A stretch of 64,000 bases of DNA. It comes from Corynebacterium lactis RW2-5. GTDB lineage: Bacteria; Actinomycetota; Actinomycetes; Mycobacteriales; Mycobacteriaceae. Each line of letters begins with the position of its first letter. Within the stretch, counting starts at the first letter, position 1. The notes below the pieces were generated by a model. The model searched no databases. It had not been told where the DNA came from and saw only the letters and a list, made by a program, of their open reading frames with translations. Location of the stretch: positions 1,736,001-1,800,000 of the forward strand of contig NZ_CP006841.1 in the NCBI RefSeq assembly GCF_001274895.1, given 5' to 3'. Positions 28,826-39,495 of this stretch are shown here, piece by piece. The translations under genes were made by a program, and so were the position numbers.

Positions 28826-30151
28826 TTAGAATCCCCACTCCGGAAGGTCGTTGGAGGCCTGGTAGCCGCCGCGGCGGTCTTCGCGCTCCTCCCGATCCTC
28901 GTAGCGGTGAGCACCGCGGTAGCTGCGGCTATCCTGTCCACGGGTGGACGGGCCATCGGTGAACAGCCCACGGGAGGCAGCAGAGGAACTGCGCGGAGCG
29001 AAGCGATCGCGGTCATCGGAAACCGGAAGGCGCTCCTCCTCGCGGCGAACGCCCTCTCCCAGGTTGTCTCCGCCTGGCAGAGCGTCGCCCTCTCGCGGCT
29101 CGCGCGGGGCGGCCTCGCGCAGAGAGGATGCGGACGCCGGGCGGGCGTCGGCAGCCTTCTCCGAGGCCGGGCGAGCGTTGGCTGAGTTATCGACCGGGTT
29201 GCCGTTGCCCTGCTCGAAGCCGGTAGCGATAACGGTGACGCGAACCTCGTCGCCCAGGTTGTCGTCGATGATGGTACCGAAGATGATGTTGGCGTCCGGG
29301 TCGGCCTTTTCTTCGACGATCGAGGCGGCCGCGTTGACCTCCATCAGGCCGAGGTCGGAGCCACCTGCGACGGAAATCAGAACGCCCTGAGCGCCGTCCA
29401 TGGTGGACTCGAGCAGCGGAGAGTTAATCGCCTGCGTTGCGGCGTTCATCACCCGGTCATCGCCGCGTGCGGAGCCGACACCCATGAGAGCGGAACCGGC
29501 CTCGGCCATAACGGAGCGGACGTCGGCGAAGTCGACGTTGATCATGCCCGGGATGGTAATCAGGTCGGTGATGCCCTGGACACCGTTGTAGAGGATCTCA
29601 TCCGCGAAGCGGAATGCGTCCATCATCGACAGGTCGGACTCGCCAATCTGCAGCAGGCGCTGGTTCGGGATGGTGATGAGGGTGTCACAGACCTCCTTGA
29701 GGGTCTCGATACCCTCGGCGGCCTGGCGCGCGCGGCGCTTACCTTCGAAGTCGAACGGCTTGGTCACCACGCCGACGGTCAACGCGCCGGACTTCTTGGC
29801 GATGCTCGCAACAACCGGGGCTGCGCCGGTACCCGTGCCGCCACCTTCGCCAGCAGTGACGAAGACCATGTCGGCGCCCTTGAGGGTCTCCTCGATCTCG
29901 TCCTTGTGGTCCTCTGCGGAGGTACGTCCAACCTCCGGGTTGGCGCCGGCACCGAGGCCGCGAGTTGCCTCGCGTCCGATGTCGAGCTTCACGTCCGCGT
30001 CAGAGAACATCAGGGCCTGCGAGTCGGTATTCACCGCGATAAATTCGACGCCCTTCAGCCCCTCCTCGATCATGCGGTTGACGGCGTTGACGCCGCCGCC
30101 GCCGACACCGACGACCTTGATAACGGCGAGGTAATTGTTCGGGGAGGTCAT
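28826..30151 (-). CDS. ftsZ: Cell division GTPase FtsZ
   Basis: 441-residue tubulin homologue forming the Z ring. GTP-binding motifs: [16 protein letters not shown], the tubulin signature [14 protein letters not shown], and [18 protein letters not shown]. After the globular domain (about residue 315) comes a 110-residue disordered Arg/Glu/Ser-rich linker. The conserved tail ends NDLPEWGF, the site that usually binds SepF or FtsW. An AAGGAAGGG element lies about 15 nt before ATG 30151. The preceding 235-nt gap has direct repeats and probably a dedicated promoter. Confidence 0.98.
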   Translation of the reverse strand: MTSPNNYLAVIKVVGVGGGGVNAVNRMIEEGLKGVEFIAVNTDSQALMFSDADVKLDIGREATRGLGAGANPEVGRTSAEDHKDEIEETLKGADMVFVTAGEGGGTGTGAAPVVASIAKKSGALTVGVVTKPFDFEGKRRARQAAEGIETLKEVCDTLITIPNQRLLQIGESDLSMMDAFRFADEILYNGVQGITDLITIPGMINVDFADVRSVMAEAGSALMGVGSARGDDRVMNAATQAINSPLLESTMDGAQGVLISVAGGSDLGLMEVNAAASIVEEKADPDANIIFGTIIDDNLGDEVRVTVIATGFEQGNGNPVDNSANARPASEKAADARPASASSLREAAPREPREGDALPGGDNLGEGVRREEERLPVSDDRDRFAPRSSSAASRGLFTDGPSTRGQDSRSYRGAHRYEDREEREDRRGGYQASNDLPEWGF

Positions 30152-30192
30152 TGCGTGGTTCTCGCCCTTCCTTGTCCTAATGCTTTACGGAG

Positions 30193-30225
30193 GCTCCATG
30201 GCCTAAAAGCTGCTCCATGGCCTAA
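30193..30225 (-). repeat. 14-bp direct repeats in the ftsZ leader
   Basis: TTAGGCCATGGAGC on the minus strand occurs at 30212-30225 and 30193-30206, with start-to-start distance 19 bp. Each copy contains the palindrome CCATGG. The pair ends about 40 nt upstream of the ftsZ ATG, so it is probably within the leader or promoter region. Possible regulator-binding site; function unknown. Confidence 0.65.
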
Positions 30226-30386
30226 TTACTGTTGGCCCCATTGTGGTCGAAATTGGCGGAAATTTCAGCGACCGTTTGGGCGCGTGTCGCTACCTTAAAC
30301 CTGCACTTGAGGGCCAGGGTTTAGCCCCTCAAACCACATTGGTTACCAGTGCTTCACGGTATTCACACCGACCGGCCGCGGAAGGC

Positions 30387-31148
30387 CTAATTTTCACCCT
30401 TCGCCACTGGCATTTGAGGGTTCGAAACGTCCCAATTTTTCTCGCCACGCTCTAAAACGATCTCCGCCGCCTTCGCCTTCTCCTCCACATTGTCCGCGGA
30501 GCCGAAGTAGACCTGGAAACCGTCGTGAAGCAGAATCCGAAGCTCGGCGGGAGACGGGGCGGAGACTGCCTCGACCCGCCCGCGAATCGACTCCGGAAGA
30601 GCCTTCAGAACCTTCAACGCAGCCTCGACCACGGCCGGCTCGGGATCAATCTTGCCGTCTTCCGGCTGATCGACGCGCGGTGCCTCAATCAATTCAACGG
30701 TGCCCGGCGGCGGAGGGGCGGTGACGAACTCTCTGCCTGTGTCAGAAAAGAGGTGTTCGCCATCGGTCGCCCGCATGAATAGAGCCGGGACATACTCCTC
30801 AATCTGCACAGTGGCGCTAGACGGCCACGACCTCGACACAGTTACCTTGCTCACCCAGGGCTCACCCGCAACAGAGCGCGCGGCACCGGTGGTGTCGAGA
30901 CTGACCAGCTTCTGCCCCAGCTCAATCCCGCTTTTCTGCTTAACGGCCTCGACGTCGGCGTGCACAGCGCCCTCGACATTGACCTGCTTGACCACAAAGA
31001 GCGGGGAAAACCACACCACGCCGACCGCAATAGCAATAACCGCTACCACTGCCCCGGCCAGAAGGCCGAGCTTCTTTCGGGAGCCGCGCTTGCCGACGAC
31101 CTCCTCATCGGTCCGGTCTTTCCTGTCACGGGCTGTCGAGCGCCTCAT
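30387..31148 (-). CDS. ftsQ: Cell division protein FtsQ
   Basis: 253 residues, single-pass. Basic cytoplasmic tail (MRRSTARDRKDRTDEEVVGKR in part), one membrane helix (about residues 28-47) and a POTRA domain starting FVVKQVNVEGAVHADVEAV. The FtsQ beta domain follows (SRSWPSSATVQIEEYVPALFM). Part of the FtsQ-FtsB-FtsL divisome complex. ATG overlaps the murC TGA (ATGA), indicating translational coupling. Confidence 0.94.
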   Translation of the reverse strand: MRRSTARDRKDRTDEEVVGKRGSRKKLGLLAGAVVAVIAIAVGVVWFSPLFVVKQVNVEGAVHADVEAVKQKSGIELGQKLVSLDTTGAARSVAGEPWVSKVTVSRSWPSSATVQIEEYVPALFMRATDGEHLFSDTGREFVTAPPPPGTVELIEAPRVDQPEDGKIDPEPAVVEAALKVLKALPESIRGRVEAVSAPSPAELRILLHDGFQVYFGSADNVEEKAKAAEIVLERGEKNWDVSNPQMPVAKGEN

Positions 31149-32614
31149 TCGTCGAGCTCCCCCAGAATCTCGTCGGCGAGCATGGTCACAGAACCTGCAC
31201 CGATGGTCAGAATGACATCGTCCGCGGCCGCAATCTCGCGCACCCGCGTGGGAACGGAGGTGAAGTGTGGTTCGTAGACGACCGGGATGGTCACCTTGCC
31301 CGCGAGCAGCCCGCCGTCGACACCCGGCAGCGGCTCCTCACGCGCGCCGTAGACATCGAGAATGACGGCCTTGTCCGCCAGCGACAGCGCCGCTGCGAAC
31401 TCGTCGGCAAAGTTTCGGGTGCGCGAGTACAGGTGCGGCTGAAATACGGCCACGACCTCGCCCTTTCCGGCCTGCGTGACCAGCTCGCGGGCGGCGCCGA
31501 GCACCGCGGCGACCTCAGTCGGGTGGTGTGCGTAGTCGTCGTAGACGCGAACACCCGAGAACTGCCCGGTCGAGACCGAGCCGTGGTAGTCGAAGCGGCG
31601 ACGAACGCCCGTGAACTCGCCGAGCCCACGCGCCATGCGCTCCAGGTCCGCACCCACGCAGTTACCGGCGACCATCGCGGCAAGCGCGTTGAGCGCCATA
31701 TGGCGGCCGGGCTGGTGCAGCTCGAAGACCACGTTGCGGCCATCGACGGAGGCCTCTACTCGCGCGCCCCCGCCCGCCGGCGTCCACCCGTGAAGGACGG
31801 CGCCGCGGGGAAGGCTAGGATGCTCTGCAAAGGATTCCTCGCCGCCATAGGCCAGAACCTCGAGGCCCGAATCCACTGCGCGCTCGCCGAGTGCCGCTGC
31901 GTGCGGGTCCTCCGCGCACACGACAAGGCGGCCACCCGGCTTGATACGCTGGGCAAATGCGTCGAACACTCGGTAGTAGGTCTCGGCATCGCCGAAGAAG
32001 TCCAGGTGATCCGGCTCGATGTTGGTTACCACAGCGACCTTCGGCTGGTAAGTCAGCAGAGATGCGTCCGATTCGTCGGCTTCTGCAACGAATACCTCGC
32101 CGGTGCCCTGGTGCGCGTTTACTCCGGCCTTGGACATCAGCCCGCCGACTGCGAAGGACGGGTCGAGCCCCGCAGCCTGTAGAGCTGCCACCGACATCGA
32201 GGTTGTCGACGTCTTTCCATGTGTACCGGCAATCAAGACCGCATCGCTGTCCTGCATCAGCAGAGCCAACACGTCGGAGCGCTTCAAAACCGGGATATTC
32301 AGCTCGGCAGCCCCCGCCAACTCCGGGTTAGTCTTCGGGATCGCCGCGAAGGAAATCACCACGGCCTCGGGAAAGTCCTGCTCCCCCGCTAGCTCGAGGT
32401 TCGCCCGGTCATGCCCAATCGCAATCTCCGCGCCCATCGCCCGAAGCCCCACGACGGCGCGGGATTCCTTCATGTCGGAGCCTGTGACACGAACTCCGCG
32501 CGCCAGCAGGATTCGCGCCACGCCGGACATTCCGGCGCCACCGATGCCGATCATGTGGACGCTGGCGGGCAACTCGCCCACAACGGGCTGGAACTGATCA
32601 AAATCGATGTTCAT
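31145..32614 (-). CDS. murC: UDP-N-acetylmuramate--L-alanine ligase
   Basis: 489 residues from ATG 32614 (GTG 32629 in frame). ATP-dependent addition of L-Ala to UDP-MurNAc. N-terminal dinucleotide-like loop MIGIGGAGMSGVARIL; ATP loop AGTHGKTSTTSM; central VTNIEPDHLDFFGD; C-terminal YDDYAHHPTEVAAVL. Lies 18 nt after murG and overlaps ftsQ by 4 nt. Confidence 0.97.
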   Translation of the reverse strand: MNIDFDQFQPVVGELPASVHMIGIGGAGMSGVARILLARGVRVTGSDMKESRAVVGLRAMGAEIAIGHDRANLELAGEQDFPEAVVISFAAIPKTNPELAGAAELNIPVLKRSDVLALLMQDSDAVLIAGTHGKTSTTSMSVAALQAAGLDPSFAVGGLMSKAGVNAHQGTGEVFVAEADESDASLLTYQPKVAVVTNIEPDHLDFFGDAETYYRVFDAFAQRIKPGGRLVVCAEDPHAAALGERAVDSGLEVLAYGGEESFAEHPSLPRGAVLHGWTPAGGGARVEASVDGRNVVFELHQPGRHMALNALAAMVAGNCVGADLERMARGLGEFTGVRRRFDYHGSVSTGQFSGVRVYDDYAHHPTEVAAVLGAARELVTQAGKGEVVAVFQPHLYSRTRNFADEFAAALSLADKAVILDVYGAREEPLPGVDGGLLAGKVTIPVVYEPHFTSVPTRVREIAAADDVILTIGAGSVTMLADEILGELDE

Positions 32615-32632
32615 GCTTGCTCGCTTCACTTC

Positions 32633-33754
32633 CTAGTTGATTGCGTACGACAGCACGCGTCGGGCAATGTTTTCAGCCGCGCTGCCATGGCCCGCGTTGG
32701 CCGTGGCTCGGCTGAACTCCTCAAGCCTCTTTGCATCCTTGACCAGTGGGATGACGGTATCGACCACCGAGGCCACAGTGAGGGAATCATCGGAGATGAG
32801 GATGCCGCCGCCGGCGGCAATCACGTCACTGGCGTTGAGCGCTTGCTCACCGTTTCCATGCGGCAGAGGCACGTACACCGCGGGTAGCCCAACCGCCGAC
32901 ACCTCCGCCACCGTCATGGCTCCGGAGCGGCACAGGATTAAGTCCGCCGCGGAGTAGGCAAGATCCATGCGGTCGACGTAGGGCACTGCCACGTACGGAG
33001 CAGCCGGATTCGTGGATTCGACCTCGACCGCATTCTTCTTGCCATAGGCATGCAGCACAGACACGCCTGCGCGAGCTAGCTCCGGCGCGGCATCAGCGAC
33101 GGCGTCATTGATGGACTTCGCTCCCTGGGAGCCGCCGGTGACAAACAGCACCGGTCCTTCCTGCGGAAGCCCGAAGAACTCCCGGGCCTCCGCCCGCTTT
33201 TCCGCGCGGTTCAACTCGGACAGGCTCGACCGCACCGGATTGCCGATTACCTCGGCCTTCATCCCGGAACCGCTGACCGCTGCCAGCCCGGCGCCACCGA
33301 GCGCTACGCCCAGCTTGTTGGCCATTCCGGCGCGGGCGTTGGCCTCGTGGACCAGGAAGGGAATCTTCTTTCCCGCGCGGCAAGCCAGGTATGCGGGCGC
33401 CGAAACGTACCCGCCGAAACCAATAACGGCGTCCGCACCCAAGTCGTCGAGAATCTTGCGAGTCTGTCGAACCGCCTTAGCCACATTGAGCGGCAGCTTA
33501 AAAAGGTCCGCGGTTGGCTTACGTGGCACTGGCACCGGCGGAATTAGCTCTAGCTCGTAGCCGCGCGCGGGCACGAGCGTCGACTCGAGCCCGCGGGTCG
33601 TTCCGAGAGCGACCACGCGCACTCCGGGGCAAAGTTCTTTGACCGCGTCGGCCACAGCCAGGGCAGGCTCGATGTGCCCGGCAGTCCCGCCGCCCGCGAC
33701 GACAACCGTCGGGGCCGTCCCATCGGATTTCATGAAAGTCTCTTTATCCGTCAT
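32633..33754 (-). CDS. murG: Lipid II synthase MurG (GlcNAc transferase)
   Basis: 373-residue GT28 enzyme on the inner membrane face that adds GlcNAc to lipid I. Motifs: VVAGGGTAGHIEPALAVA at the N-terminus, VIGFGGYVSAPAYLA, and the C-terminal donor site (LILCRSGAMTVAEVSAVGLPAVYVPLPHGNGEQ). AGGAGGT lies about 13 nt before ATG 33754, inside the end of ftsW; ATG 33733 is an alternative. Three nt separate the ftsW stop from this start. Confidence 0.97.
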   Translation of the reverse strand: MTDKETFMKSDGTAPTVVVAGGGTAGHIEPALAVADAVKELCPGVRVVALGTTRGLESTLVPARGYELELIPPVPVPRKPTADLFKLPLNVAKAVRQTRKILDDLGADAVIGFGGYVSAPAYLACRAGKKIPFLVHEANARAGMANKLGVALGGAGLAAVSGSGMKAEVIGNPVRSSLSELNRAEKRAEAREFFGLPQEGPVLFVTGGSQGAKSINDAVADAAPELARAGVSVLHAYGKKNAVEVESTNPAAPYVAVPYVDRMDLAYSAADLILCRSGAMTVAEVSAVGLPAVYVPLPHGNGEQALNASDVIAAGGGILISDDSLTVASVVDTVIPLVKDAKRLEEFSRATANAGHGSAAENIARRVLSYAIN

Positions 33755-33757
33755 GGC

Positions 33758-35368
33758 CTAGCGATACCTCCTGCGCGGTCCCCCGCCATCTCTTCTCTGA
33801 TCCCCGTACTTTCGACTACTACCCTCCGCTTGCCGACGCACCGACGGCCCCGAACGGAAACCCTGCCGTTCACGGCCTCGCGCCGGGGCCTGCACTCGGG
33901 TATCCCCGCGCCCTTGCGGCCTCGGGCCTCTATCGCGCGGATCCCTCGGGTGGGCGCTCGTTCGAGCCCCGCTAGTGGTTACCGGCGGCCCGAACTGCTG
34001 TGGGTCGCGGTGCGACCTAATCCTTGGCGCCTGACGAGCCGACTCATCATAGGGCAACGGCTCCGGAAGGCCCAGGATGCGATCGATGCCCGGGCGCCCC
34101 TCGGTCTGCATTGCAGAGACCGCTTCCGACTCATGGCGGGCACACGTGGCCAGCAACCCCATCGACAGCAGCGTCACCAGCGCCGACGTACCGCCGGCCG
34201 AAATCAGCGGCAGCTGCAGGCCCGTCACGGGCAACGCACCCACAACGTAGCCGATGTTGATAAACGCCTGGACGACCGTCGCGGTCGTCAGGGTTCCGGC
34301 GAGCAGTCGCAGGAAAGGATCGTGCTGCCGCCCTGCAATGCGCAGGCCAACCCAGCCGAGTGCCGCGTAGAGAAGGATGACTGTCACGGCGCCCACAAAT
34401 CCCGTCTCCTCACCGATAATCGCGAAGATGAAGTCGTTCTTCGCTTCGGGAAGGTAGAACCACTTCGCGCTGGACTGGCCCAGACCGACACCGGTCATGG
34501 AACCGTCGGCAAGCGAAAGAAAGCCCTGGTAGGACTGATATGCATCGCCCTGAACGTCATCGAAATTACCCAGCAGCGAATCGAGGTAGACGCGGATTCG
34601 GGCCGAACGGAAGCCCTCCGTCAGTGTGAAAAGCACGAAACCGATGGCACCGACGGCAATCATCGAGGTCACGAAAACTCGCGGCAGACCGGCGAACCAC
34701 GCCAGAGCCACAACGACGAAAGCCATCGAGGCGACCATACCGAGGTCCTTCTGCGCCATGACTAGGCCCAGAACTAAGACGCTAACGAAGGTGAATGTGG
34801 CGAATAGGTCCTTGTAGGTCACCGCGGTGCGCACACGCTCCGCGAGATACATGGAGCCCCACAGCGCCAGGGCAATCTTCGCGAGCTCCGAAGGCTGCAT
34901 GGTGAAGCCACCGAAACTGAGCCACGAGCGCGCGCCCGTCTCTTCCAGGCCGATACCTATGCCGGGAATAATAACGAGGATTAGAAGGACGAAGGAGAAG
35001 CCGAGGCCCCACGGTGCGAGCTTGCGGATGAACTCTACCGGCAGCTTTAGCATGATCCACATAAAAATCAGACCGCCGGCGACCATAATCAGCTGCCTGA
35101 TGAACACCGACCATACGTTGCCGGAATCGCGACCGGCGCTGGCCATCGATGCGGACAGCACCATAACCAGGCCGATGGAGGTCAGCAGACCAATAATCGT
35201 CATCAGCAGCAGGTAGTCGAACAGCGGACGCGACTTCCAGTCGTTAAACCGCTCGACGAGCGCCGAACGCTGCCGCTTTTGGCTACTCGGAGCCTTCTGC
35301 TTCGTGGCTGCGCCCCTGGTGCGCTGCGCGGACTGGCTCAAATCTCTGGCTTTGCGGGAACTATCCAT
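33758..35368 (-). CDS. ftsW: SEDS peptidoglycan glycosyltransferase FtsW
   Basis: 536 residues, about ten transmembrane helices between residues 50 and 420. SEDS features: GLVMVLSASMASAG, RSWLSFGGFTMQPSELAKIAL, and FVGAVTVILLYAALGW near the catalytic region. The C-terminal tail of about 110 residues is disordered, Arg/Gly/Pro-rich and strongly basic, ending RRDGGGPRRRYR. It polymerises lipid II at the septum with FtsI. ATG 35368 overlaps the murD stop by 8 nt; the frame is open further upstream only by overlapping murD. Confidence 0.96.
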   Translation of the reverse strand: MDSSRKARDLSQSAQRTRGAATKQKAPSSQKRQRSALVERFNDWKSRPLFDYLLLMTIIGLLTSIGLVMVLSASMASAGRDSGNVWSVFIRQLIMVAGGLIFMWIMLKLPVEFIRKLAPWGLGFSFVLLILVIIPGIGIGLEETGARSWLSFGGFTMQPSELAKIALALWGSMYLAERVRTAVTYKDLFATFTFVSVLVLGLVMAQKDLGMVASMAFVVVALAWFAGLPRVFVTSMIAVGAIGFVLFTLTEGFRSARIRVYLDSLLGNFDDVQGDAYQSYQGFLSLADGSMTGVGLGQSSAKWFYLPEAKNDFIFAIIGEETGFVGAVTVILLYAALGWVGLRIAGRQHDPFLRLLAGTLTTATVVQAFINIGYVVGALPVTGLQLPLISAGGTSALVTLLSMGLLATCARHESEAVSAMQTEGRPGIDRILGLPEPLPYDESARQAPRIRSHRDPQQFGPPVTTSGARTSAHPRDPRDRGPRPQGRGDTRVQAPARGRERQGFRSGPSVRRQAEGSSRKYGDQRRDGGGPRRRYR

Positions 35369-36830
35369 CAATGGTCGTCGCCTTCCGTGCCCACTCGGCG
35401 AAGAGGTCGCCACGCTCCGCCATGCCAGAGTACATGTCCAAGCTCGCCGCGGCCGGAGCCAGCAGCACCACATCGCCCACGGAGGCGGACTCCGCGGCCG
35501 CGATGCAGGCCTTCGCCATCGCATCGACCTTGTCGGTATCCGCGATCGCGGTGACCGGGACAGCGGGGGCGATTCGGGCTAGCGCATCACAGATTTCCTG
35601 GCGGTCCGTGCCCAAAACGATCACGGACTGCAGACGGTGCGCGTGCTTGGCAATAAGCGGTGCGATGTCCGCTCCCTTTAGCTGACCGCCCGCAATCCAG
35701 ACAACCCGGTCATGGCCGGACAGGGCAGCGTCCGCTGCGTGCGGGTTCGTCGCCTTGGAGTCATCAATCCAGGGGACGCCCCCGTGGTCGAATACAACCT
35801 GGCCGCGGTGGGCACGGACCTCAAAGGAGCCGAGGGCCGCCGCGATATCCTCCGCTGGCGTGCCAATACTGCGCGCGAGCGCAGTCGCCGCTACCGCATC
35901 TAGAATTCCGGCGCGGCCGGGCGGGGAAATGCCCGCAGCCGGAGCAATGATGATTCCCTCTCCGAGGTTTTCCTCCTCCGTACCGAAAGCGCGGTCGACA
36001 ATCATGCCGTCGCGGACACCGACCTGGTTTGCCTCGGGGGCGGCATCGGTAAAGCCAATCGGGGCGCGGCCGAATTCTCCGTTAGAGCGCATCTGCTCAA
36101 CATGCTCGACCACATCGGCGTCATCGACGCCGTAAACGGCGACACCGCCCATCAAGGCCCGGGTCTTATCGCGGCCGTAGTTCTCGTAAGAGCCATGCCA
36201 GTCGATGTGATCCTCGGCGAGGTTAAGCAGCACTCCTGCATTCGGGCGCAGGTTCGGAGCCCAGTGCAGCTGGAAGCTCGACAACTCGGCTGCGAGAACT
36301 TCAATCCGCGGCTGCGCCTTCAGCGCGTCGTGAAGCGCGACGCCGATATTGCCGACGGCCTGGCCGCGCTCACCGAGCATCTCCGCCAGCATCGACGTCG
36401 TGGTGGTCTTGCCGTTCGTGCCGGTGACCACCAGCCACTTGCGGGACGGCCCCCACAACAGTGCCCGATCGCCCGCGAAGGCGACAGCGACGTCGCCGAA
36501 GACCGGGACGCCAGCGGCAGCGGCCGCGATGAACAGGGCGCTATCCGGGCGCCAGCCTGGAGAAGTAACGACGGCGGCCGCGTCGTCAAGCAGCTCCACC
36601 GCCGCGGATGAGGTAGCGCAAGCGATACCGAACTCGCCGGCGACGCTCACGCCCTGGGGGGAATCATCGACGAGGACAATCTCGGGGCAGCCCATATCTT
36701 GGAGCATCGAAATAGCCCCGCGACCGGAGACTCCGGCGCCGGCCACCAGAGTACGACCAGAGCGCACCACAGCGACTAAATCGATGTTTCGGGTATCGGC
36801 GGAATTGGTCGAATCTGGTGAGTTAATCAT
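35361..36830 (-). CDS. murD: UDP-N-acetylmuramoylalanine--D-glutamate ligase
   Basis: 489 residues. Adds D-Glu to UDP-MurNAc-L-Ala. N-terminal [17 protein letters not shown] loop [37 protein letters not shown], and C-terminal [17 protein letters not shown]. The ATG overlaps the mraY TGA (ATGA). Confidence 0.97.
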   Translation of the reverse strand: MINSPDSTNSADTRNIDLVAVVRSGRTLVAGAGVSGRGAISMLQDMGCPEIVLVDDSPQGVSVAGEFGIACATSSAAVELLDDAAAVVTSPGWRPDSALFIAAAAAGVPVFGDVAVAFAGDRALLWGPSRKWLVVTGTNGKTTTTSMLAEMLGERGQAVGNIGVALHDALKAQPRIEVLAAELSSFQLHWAPNLRPNAGVLLNLAEDHIDWHGSYENYGRDKTRALMGGVAVYGVDDADVVEHVEQMRSNGEFGRAPIGFTDAAPEANQVGVRDGMIVDRAFGTEEENLGEGIIIAPAAGISPPGRAGILDAVAATALARSIGTPAEDIAAALGSFEVRAHRGQVVFDHGGVPWIDDSKATNPHAADAALSGHDRVVWIAGGQLKGADIAPLIAKHAHRLQSVIVLGTDRQEICDALARIAPAVPVTAIADTDKVDAMAKACIAAAESASVGDVVLLAPAAASLDMYSGMAERGDLFAEWARKATTIDG

Positions 36831-37933
36831 TGAAATACGCCTACCTGAGAGAGCCAGTCACTGTAGAAAATTGCCGCACCGAGCATGTTGAAGATTCCCG
36901 CCAAGAGCCAGAATCGGACAACGACGGTCGTCTCTGCCCAACCGCCATTCTCGAAGTGGTGATGAATGGGTGCCATGCGGAACACACGCTTGCCGGTGGT
37001 TTGGAACACCGCGATTTGAATGGCCACGGACGCGACCTCCATCACGAAGATGAAGCCGATGATGATCATCAGCAACTCCGTCTTGGTGACGAAGGACAGA
37101 CCCGCGACCAGGCCGCCGAGGGCCAGCGAGCCGGTGTCTCCCATGAAGATCTTTGCGGGGGCCGCGTTCCACCACAGGAAACCGAGACATGCGCCCAGGC
37201 CTGCAACGGCGATGACGGAGATGTCCAGCGGGTCACGAACCTCGTAGCATCCGGCGCCGAGCGAGACCTCGCAGGAGTTGCGGAACTGCCAGAAGGTGAT
37301 CGCCGTGTAGGTGCCGAGGAGCAGTGCTGTCGTGCCTGCTGCCAGGCCGTCGAGGCCATCAGTCAAGTTCACAGCATTGGTCCACGCAGCGATGACGATG
37401 TAGACGAACACCAGGAACACAATCATGCCGATCCACACCGGCCCCGGTGCCAGATTCAGAATCGAGATGTCGCGAGTGAGAGACAGGTTCGTGGACCCCG
37501 GGGTCAGTCCTGTTGCGTCGGGAAACTGCAGCAGCAGCATACCGAAAACCAGCGCCGCGGCCAGCTGGCCGAGCAGCTTAGCGGTCTTGTTCAGGCCGAG
37601 GTTGCGCCCCTTATAAAGCTTGATGAAATCATCGGCGAACCCCAGCCCGCCCATGGCGAGCATCAGAAACAGCACCAATAGGCCCGACGCGGACGGCCCC
37701 ACCCCGGTCTGAATAAACGTGACTACGTGGGACACAAAGTAGCCGGCGAGAACACCGACGATGATTGCGATGCCGCCCATCGTCGGAGTGCCGCGCTTGC
37801 GGAAGTGGCTCTTCGGCCCCTCCTCGCGAATCTCCTGCCCCAGGCCTTCCGCTGAGAATTTACGGATCAGCACGGGTGTCAAAAAGACACTCACAAGGAA
37901 TGCAATTGCACCACTGAGAATAAGTTGAATCAC
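36827..37933 (-). CDS. mraY: Phospho-MurNAc-pentapeptide transferase
   Basis: 368-residue, ten-helix membrane enzyme that makes lipid I from UDP-MurNAc-pentapeptide and undecaprenyl phosphate. Conserved segments: [13 protein letters not shown], the Asp-rich [44 protein letters not shown] and [20 protein letters not shown] start 37933 immediately follows the murF TAA with no intervening base. Confidence 0.98.
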   Translation of the reverse strand: MIQLILSGAIAFLVSVFLTPVLIRKFSAEGLGQEIREEGPKSHFRKRGTPTMGGIAIIVGVLAGYFVSHVVTFIQTGVGPSASGLLVLFLMLAMGGLGFADDFIKLYKGRNLGLNKTAKLLGQLAAALVFGMLLLQFPDATGLTPGSTNLSLTRDISILNLAPGPVWIGMIVFLVFVYIVIAAWTNAVNLTDGLDGLAAGTTALLLGTYTAITFWQFRNSCEVSLGAGCYEVRDPLDISVIAVAGLGACLGFLWWNAAPAKIFMGDTGSLALGGLVAGLSFVTKTELLMIIIGFIFVMEVASVAIQIAVFQTTGKRVFRMAPIHHHFENGGWAETTVVVRFWLLAGIFNMLGAAIFYSDWLSQVGVFQ

Positions 37934-39445
37934 TTACTTTTCCTCTTCGCTTTCACCGTCTGCCTGCTGTCGATCCAACGCCACGAGCGAGTCCGCGACC
38001 CGCCACATACCATCCGAATACGAGGCCTTAACCAATACAACATCCGCAGGATTCATCTTCTCCGCGACGAGTTTCGCCGCGGCGTCAGTATCCCGCACCT
38101 TAAAAGTATTTAACCCCAAGTCATTAGCTTTGTCGGCGAGGGCACGCACATTTGTGCCGTCTCCCACCGCAACCAGGTGAGCGATCTCCCGCTCAACCAG
38201 GTACTCCGCCAGCGCCTCATGCTCGTCCACCGCCGAGTCTCCCAGCTCGCCCATCTGCCCCAGCACCGCCCAGGAGCTCGCTTGCCGACGGCCGCTAGCT
38301 GCGCGGGCCAGCGCGTCAATACCGGCGCGCATGGAATCCGGGTTGGCATTGTAAGAATCGTTGATAACGATTGCGCCGGAGCGAAGCTCCTGGACGTCCA
38401 TGCGCCGCTCCGACGCTGCGACGTGCTCGTTCAACGCGGCAGCAGCGCGCTCGGGCGCGATGCCCGCTTCGACCGCGACGGCCACGGCAGCCAGGGCATT
38501 CGAGACCTGGTGCGCACCGAAGACTTTCAGGCGCACCGGCAGTTCCTGGCCAGAGGGGACACGCAGGGTGAAGGATGCGCGCGCCATATCGTCGAGTTCA
38601 ATATCGCTTGCCCGGTAATCGGCATCCGTGTTGTCCGGATTCGCAGAGAAGTAGACGACCTTCGCAGAGGTACGTGCGGCCATTGCAGCAACCAGTGCAT
38701 CGTCGGCGTTTAGAACCGCGATGCCACCGTCGATTGCCGCCGGCAGCGCCTCGACCAGCTCGCCCTTGGCCTGTGCGATGACCTCACGCGAGCCAAACTC
38801 TCCCAGGTGGGCCGTGCCCACGTTCAAAACCGCACCAATCGTCGGCGGAGCAATCTGGGCGAGATGCGCGATGTGCCCAACTCCCCTCGCGCTCATCTCG
38901 GCAACGAGGTACTTAGTCTCCTCGGTGCACTGTAGCACCGTGTAGGGATGACCGATCTCGTTGTTGAATGAACCCTTCGGAGCAACGGTCAGACCATCGA
39001 CGCGCATGAGCGATGCCATCATGTCCTTCGTGGAGGTCTTTCCAGCAGAACCCGTGACTCCAACGACGTTCAGTTTCTCCTGAGCCAGCGTGTCGACCAC
39101 ATAGCGCGCCAGCTTCCCCAAAGCCTGGAGCACTGCTGCGCCAGAGCCGTCGGGGTCATGGGCAAAAGCGTCCGCATTCGATTCCTGCTTACCCAAGGGC
39201 TTTACGACGACCGAAGGTTGTCCGACATCGCGGGCGGCAAGAGCAAACGTCGCCCCTGCCCTCACGGCCTGCTCGATGAAGTCGTGCCCATCGACTCGAG
39301 CTCCCGGCAACGCAAGGAAAATTGACCCCTCAGTTACCTTTCGCGAGTCGAATTCTGCGGGCTTGTACACCTGAGCGCTGGGATCGACATGCGCCAGCTC
39401 GCCACCCACGATGCGGGCGACGTCTTGCGCGGTCAGGTTAATCAT
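37934..39445 (-). CDS. murF: UDP-MurNAc-tripeptide--D-Ala-D-Ala ligase
   Basis: 503 residues. ATP-dependent addition of D-Ala-D-Ala to the tripeptide precursor. N-terminal DSRKVTEGSIFLALPGARVDGHDF, ATP loop GVTGSAGKTSTKDMMAS, then NVGTAHLGEFGSREVIAQAK and VINDSYNANPDSMRAGIDAL. AAGGA lies 13 nt before ATG 39445. Lies 50 nt after murE; its stop adjoins the mraY start. Confidence 0.97.
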   Translation of the reverse strand: MINLTAQDVARIVGGELAHVDPSAQVYKPAEFDSRKVTEGSIFLALPGARVDGHDFIEQAVRAGATFALAARDVGQPSVVVKPLGKQESNADAFAHDPDGSGAAVLQALGKLARYVVDTLAQEKLNVVGVTGSAGKTSTKDMMASLMRVDGLTVAPKGSFNNEIGHPYTVLQCTEETKYLVAEMSARGVGHIAHLAQIAPPTIGAVLNVGTAHLGEFGSREVIAQAKGELVEALPAAIDGGIAVLNADDALVAAMAARTSAKVVYFSANPDNTDADYRASDIELDDMARASFTLRVPSGQELPVRLKVFGAHQVSNALAAVAVAVEAGIAPERAAAALNEHVAASERRMDVQELRSGAIVINDSYNANPDSMRAGIDALARAASGRRQASSWAVLGQMGELGDSAVDEHEALAEYLVEREIAHLVAVGDGTNVRALADKANDLGLNTFKVRDTDAAAKLVAEKMNPADVVLVKASYSDGMWRVADSLVALDRQQADGESEEEK

Positions 39446-39495
39446 CGTGATCAGTAATCCTTGAATTCTTCGTCTTTGTCTTTTTGTGATCGGTT

